From Bigelowiella natans CCMP2755 (lineage: Eukaryota; Cercozoa; Chlorarachniophyceae), in contig ADNK01003179.1 in NCBI GenBank assembly GCA_000320545.1, positions 1 through 20,000 on the forward strand: 20,000 bases of DNA, written 5' to 3'. Of this stretch, positions 19,279 through 20,000 are shown one piece after another (position 1 is the first letter of the stretch; the number at the start of each line of letters is the position of its first letter). The notes below the pieces were generated by a model. That model saw nothing but the letters and a program-made list of their open reading frames with translations, searched no databases and was not told where the DNA came from. The translations under genes and the position numbers were made by a program.

Positions 19279-20000
19279 TGTACATGTACATACATACATA
19301 CATGTGTATATACAGGCTGGCGTAAACTTTGATGGTTTTGACCCCCAGACAGGAATGAAGTACGTTGTTACCGTCGTGATCATCTCTCCTTAGTCACCAC
19401 GTTAACACTCTGAGAAGCATGCACACACGTTCATCCACTAGGAGGCTGCTTAAACTATTTCTTCTTCGTTGTGTTTCCTTGCTTACTACCAGGTACACAA
19501 TCCGGATGAACAAGACGGGGGGGGCAGATTTCAGCTTCCCAAAACAAATTCCTAACAGCTTCGAGTCGCAGACAGATGATCTTTCCACGGGATTTGATGA
19601 CCACTACTGGAACATGCTGCTCAATTGGGGGTGAGTGAGTGAGTGAGTGAGTGAGTAGTACTACGCAGTGCATGTACTTACTACTTTGGAAGGGCAGCAG
19701 CCTACTGATGAATCTACATGAGAGAACTATGTGCATCTCTGTCATTTTGAATGGTTATTGACGATAACATGAATAGATGTAGGAAAATTGCCAAAATGCT
19801 GCATTTAGACAGTGTAGGAATCATCTTTCAGTAACGTTCAAAATAAGGGAAAGCACTTCTTCATCAACATCAAAATTTATGTATTTTGTCTTTTCTACGT
19901 AGCTTTGTCCCCTGGCAGAACTTCATCGAATCATGGGCAATTGGCCGGGTAACTGATTAGAGCTCTGTTGTTTAAACTAGACCTAAGACGTGTGATCCTC
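17882..20000 (+). CDS. ABCA-type ABC transporter, N-terminal exons (continues beyond the window)
   Basis: Exons, joined in one frame: 17882-17945 and 18033-18107 (both tentative), 18399-18468, 18566-18669, 18830-18875, 19028-19138, 19316-19359, 19493-19630, 19903-19948. Each later intron is GT-AG and phases agree at every join. The product matches the first extracellular region of ABCA transporters, which move lipids: KVIRRGHVLAISPN, FLAR/YIQDTAARNN, YLE/AGVNFDGF, then MK/YTIRMN with its typical aromatic-IRMN signature, and NWG/FVPWQNFIESWAIGR leading to the next membrane helices. The tentative second exon contains SLIVLVGIRQAV, a plausible end of the first membrane helix. Start codon, first helix start, permease domain and ATP-binding cassettes are not in view. 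Donor 19631 lies in a (GTGA)6 repeat. Confidence 0.82.
18140..18161. repeat. (CA)n microsatellite in an ABCA intron
   Basis: About eleven uninterrupted CA units between the tentative exon ending at 18107 and the exon starting at 18399. Confidence 0.93.
19210..19274. repeat. Compound (CT)n(CA)n microsatellite in an ABCA intron
   Basis: About nineteen CT units (19210-19246) run directly into about fourteen CA units (19247-19274). A TACATG/TACATA-rich tail precedes the acceptor at 19315. Confidence 0.96.
19631..19654 (+). repeat. (GTGA)6 microsatellite spanning a 5' splice site
   Basis: Six perfect GTGA units start at the exact donor of the ABCA exon ending at 19630. Every unit therefore offers the donor hexamer GTGAGT. 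Only the first keeps the frame; use of a later one reads TGG GGG TGA. Confidence 0.9.

Noticed and set aside
18996-19295. 99-aa minus-strand frame across the CT/CA microsatellite
   Set aside because: Most of it translates dinucleotide repeat (CVCVCV, ERERER) and it is antisense to ABCA exons.

Overview
The window reads as nuclear DNA of an intron-rich microbial eukaryote, most likely an alga with a secondary (complex) plastid. Nearly every recognisable gene is split by short GT-AG introns (59 to about 290 bp) whose phases join cleanly. Microsatellites are frequent and large stretches are non-coding. The best clue to lineage is a small gene on the minus strand (16392-15792) whose predicted N-terminus carries three targeting signals in series: a secretory signal peptide, a plastid transit peptide, and a twin-arginine thylakoid-lumen signal. 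The predicted signal-peptide cut is not followed by the Phe typical of red-derived plastids, so I lean to a green secondary plastid, such as a chlorarachniophyte of the Bigelowiella type. That is inference, not identification.

Layout, left to right. 1-1568: tandem array of ~150-bp units, each coding for one Kelch blade, interrupted by several frameshifts. 1600-3420: AT-rich tract with two minus-strand ORFs (65 and about 222 aa) of unknown function, set between clusters of short GCAGTCGCATAT / GCACGGCATATCGCTTCG-type repeats, then two adjacent perfect hairpins. 3429-5050 (minus): NOG1/Obg-class GTPase of the organellar type, four exons. 5400-6924 (plus): weak, unresolved coding traces. 6925-8779: no gene seen; 7360-8465 is extraordinarily rich in CTAG. 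8780-11951 (minus): complete Tudor-SN (SND1) gene, 930 aa, three coding exons. 13739-14723 (plus): BTB/POZ protein, three exons, 288 aa. 14724-15791: non-coding. 15792-16392 (minus): thylakoid-lumen protein, four exons, 125 aa. 16366-16612 (plus): sulfotransferase-like ORF antisense to the start of the lumen gene. 16613-17881: mostly non-coding, with a perfect 69-bp tandem duplication. 17882 to the right edge (plus): N-terminal part of an ABCA-type ABC transporter, many short exons, continuing past the window.

The genes do not form a pathway. They are independent housekeeping functions (organelle ribosome GTPase, RNA-binding Tudor nuclease, BTB adaptor, plastid lumen factor, lipid-type transporter) plus a repetitive left arm. 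The items most worth following are the tripartite-targeted lumen protein with its 8-nt first coding exon, the AT-rich repeat-bracketed cassette, the CTAG-dense block, and a (GTGA)6 microsatellite sitting exactly on a 5' splice site.
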